A stretch of DNA of 43,827 nt from Chitinophagaceae bacterium (GTDB lineage: Bacteria; Bacteroidota; Bacteroidia; Chitinophagales; Chitinophagaceae): the NCBI GenBank assembly GCA_020403455.1, contig JADBXP010000014.1:1-43827 (forward strand). Reading direction: 5' to 3'. Both the position numbers and the translations under genes were made by a program. Under the pieces are notes generated by a model. It did no database searches. It saw nothing but the letters and a program-made list of their open reading frames with translations, and was not told the DNA's origin. Of this stretch, positions 43,638 to 43,827 are shown one piece after another (the first letter of the stretch is position 1; each line of letters starts with the position of its first letter).

Positions 43638-43827
43638 CTATCCCAATTTTTTCAAAATCGTTAATCCCTCTTCCCAATTCGTATGACCAGAAGATGTATT
43701 TATGTGCCCGGCATCGCCAATGTTAATAAATTCACTGCCCCAATTTTCTGCAAAATATTTTGCTCTCTCCAAAGTAACCCAAATATCACTTGAGCTGGCT
43801 ACAACAATAGAATTGAAATTTAATTTA
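43638..43827 (-). CDS. RBBP9-like serine hydrolase, C-terminal part
   Basis: The window ends inside this gene. The visible C-terminus reads IVVASSSDIWVTLERAKYFA, then ENWGSEFINIGDAGHINTSS, then GHTNWEEGLTILKKLG, stop CTA (TAG) 43638-43640. ASxSDxWVxLExAxxFAxxWGSEFIxIGxAGHIN is the signature of RBBP9/YdeN alpha/beta hydrolases; GHIN holds the catalytic His and the earlier Asp lies in SSDIW. Complete gene start and Ser motif are outside the window. Confidence 0.8.
   Translation of the reverse strand, partial: KLNFNSIVVASSSDIWVTLERAKYFAENWGSEFINIGDAGHINTSSGHTNWEEGLTILKKLG

Noticed and set aside
1..43827. CRISPR array or tRNA/rRNA genes
   Set aside because: No regularly spaced direct repeats and no recognisable cloverleaf or rRNA sequence.

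Overview
The window looks like chromosome from a member of the Bacteroidota, most likely a Chitinophagaceae-type organism. Supporting signs are low GC content, many SPII (lipobox) and SPI signal peptides, a type IX secretion (T9SS) C-terminal sorting domain on a large exported hydrolase, few recognisable Shine-Dalgarno sites, and at least one TAnnTTTG-type -7 box. The genus is not determined. I see no tRNA, rRNA or CRISPR array.

Layout. (1) 1-4.8 kb is accessory: a metallopeptidase-like lipoprotein gene broken by an in-frame stop; a shrunken group II intron that keeps domain V and the last 80 or so maturase codons; an Xre-type regulator; an exported lipoprotein with a glycine/alanine-rich hydrophobic tail, followed after 9 bp by a 53-residue two-helix membrane protein; another small lipoprotein; and two copies of a ~145-bp intergenic repeat. 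(2) 4.8-12.3 kb: a CPBP-like membrane protein, a stand-alone trpF, then a six-gene minus-strand operon (ABC ATPase, two ABC-2 permeases, MerC-like protein, purple acid phosphatase-like lipoprotein, COG0523 metal GTPase). Two 19-bp palindromes of the same design overlap the likely promoter, so metal (probably zinc) repression is the best guess. (3) 12.4-17.1 kb: an exported ABM-domain protein divergent from a T9SS-exported GHL10 hydrolase, a DoxX-like protein, a pentapeptide-repeat protein and a small membrane protein. (4) 17.1-22.9 kb: hexuronate catabolism (uxuA-uxaC-kdgK-eda-exuT). The fructuronate reductase step is missing from the cluster. (5) 23.1-29.2 kb: an exported esterase, a DsrE-like protein, a TPR protein, a methyltransferase and a MerR/SDR divergent pair, with C-terminal relics of an M61-like peptidase and a cupin-like protein.

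(6) 29.4-43.8 kb is a repeat-rich accessory zone of small genes: DUF5360-like, DUF4160/DUF2442, a DUF885-like protein, a GNAT-like gene with two nonsense codons beside an intact 51-residue partner, a tightly coupled Nudix plus PLD-helicase pair, alpha/beta hydrolases, YefM/YoeB with its TGTACA operator, a beta-propeller lipoprotein, DinB-like, DUF998-like and RBBP9-like genes. A ~70-bp repeat occurs six times here, each time at the 3' end of a minus-strand gene. Other short repeats are also duplicated.

Most worth following up: the lipoprotein/two-helix pair at 2490-3539 (possible secreted antagonist plus immunity protein), the metal-regulated mixed operon with its twin operators, the six-copy gene-end repeat, the Nudix/PLD-helicase pair, and the broken GNAT gene with its small partner. 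Functions are inferred from motifs and remembered family features; no database search was run.
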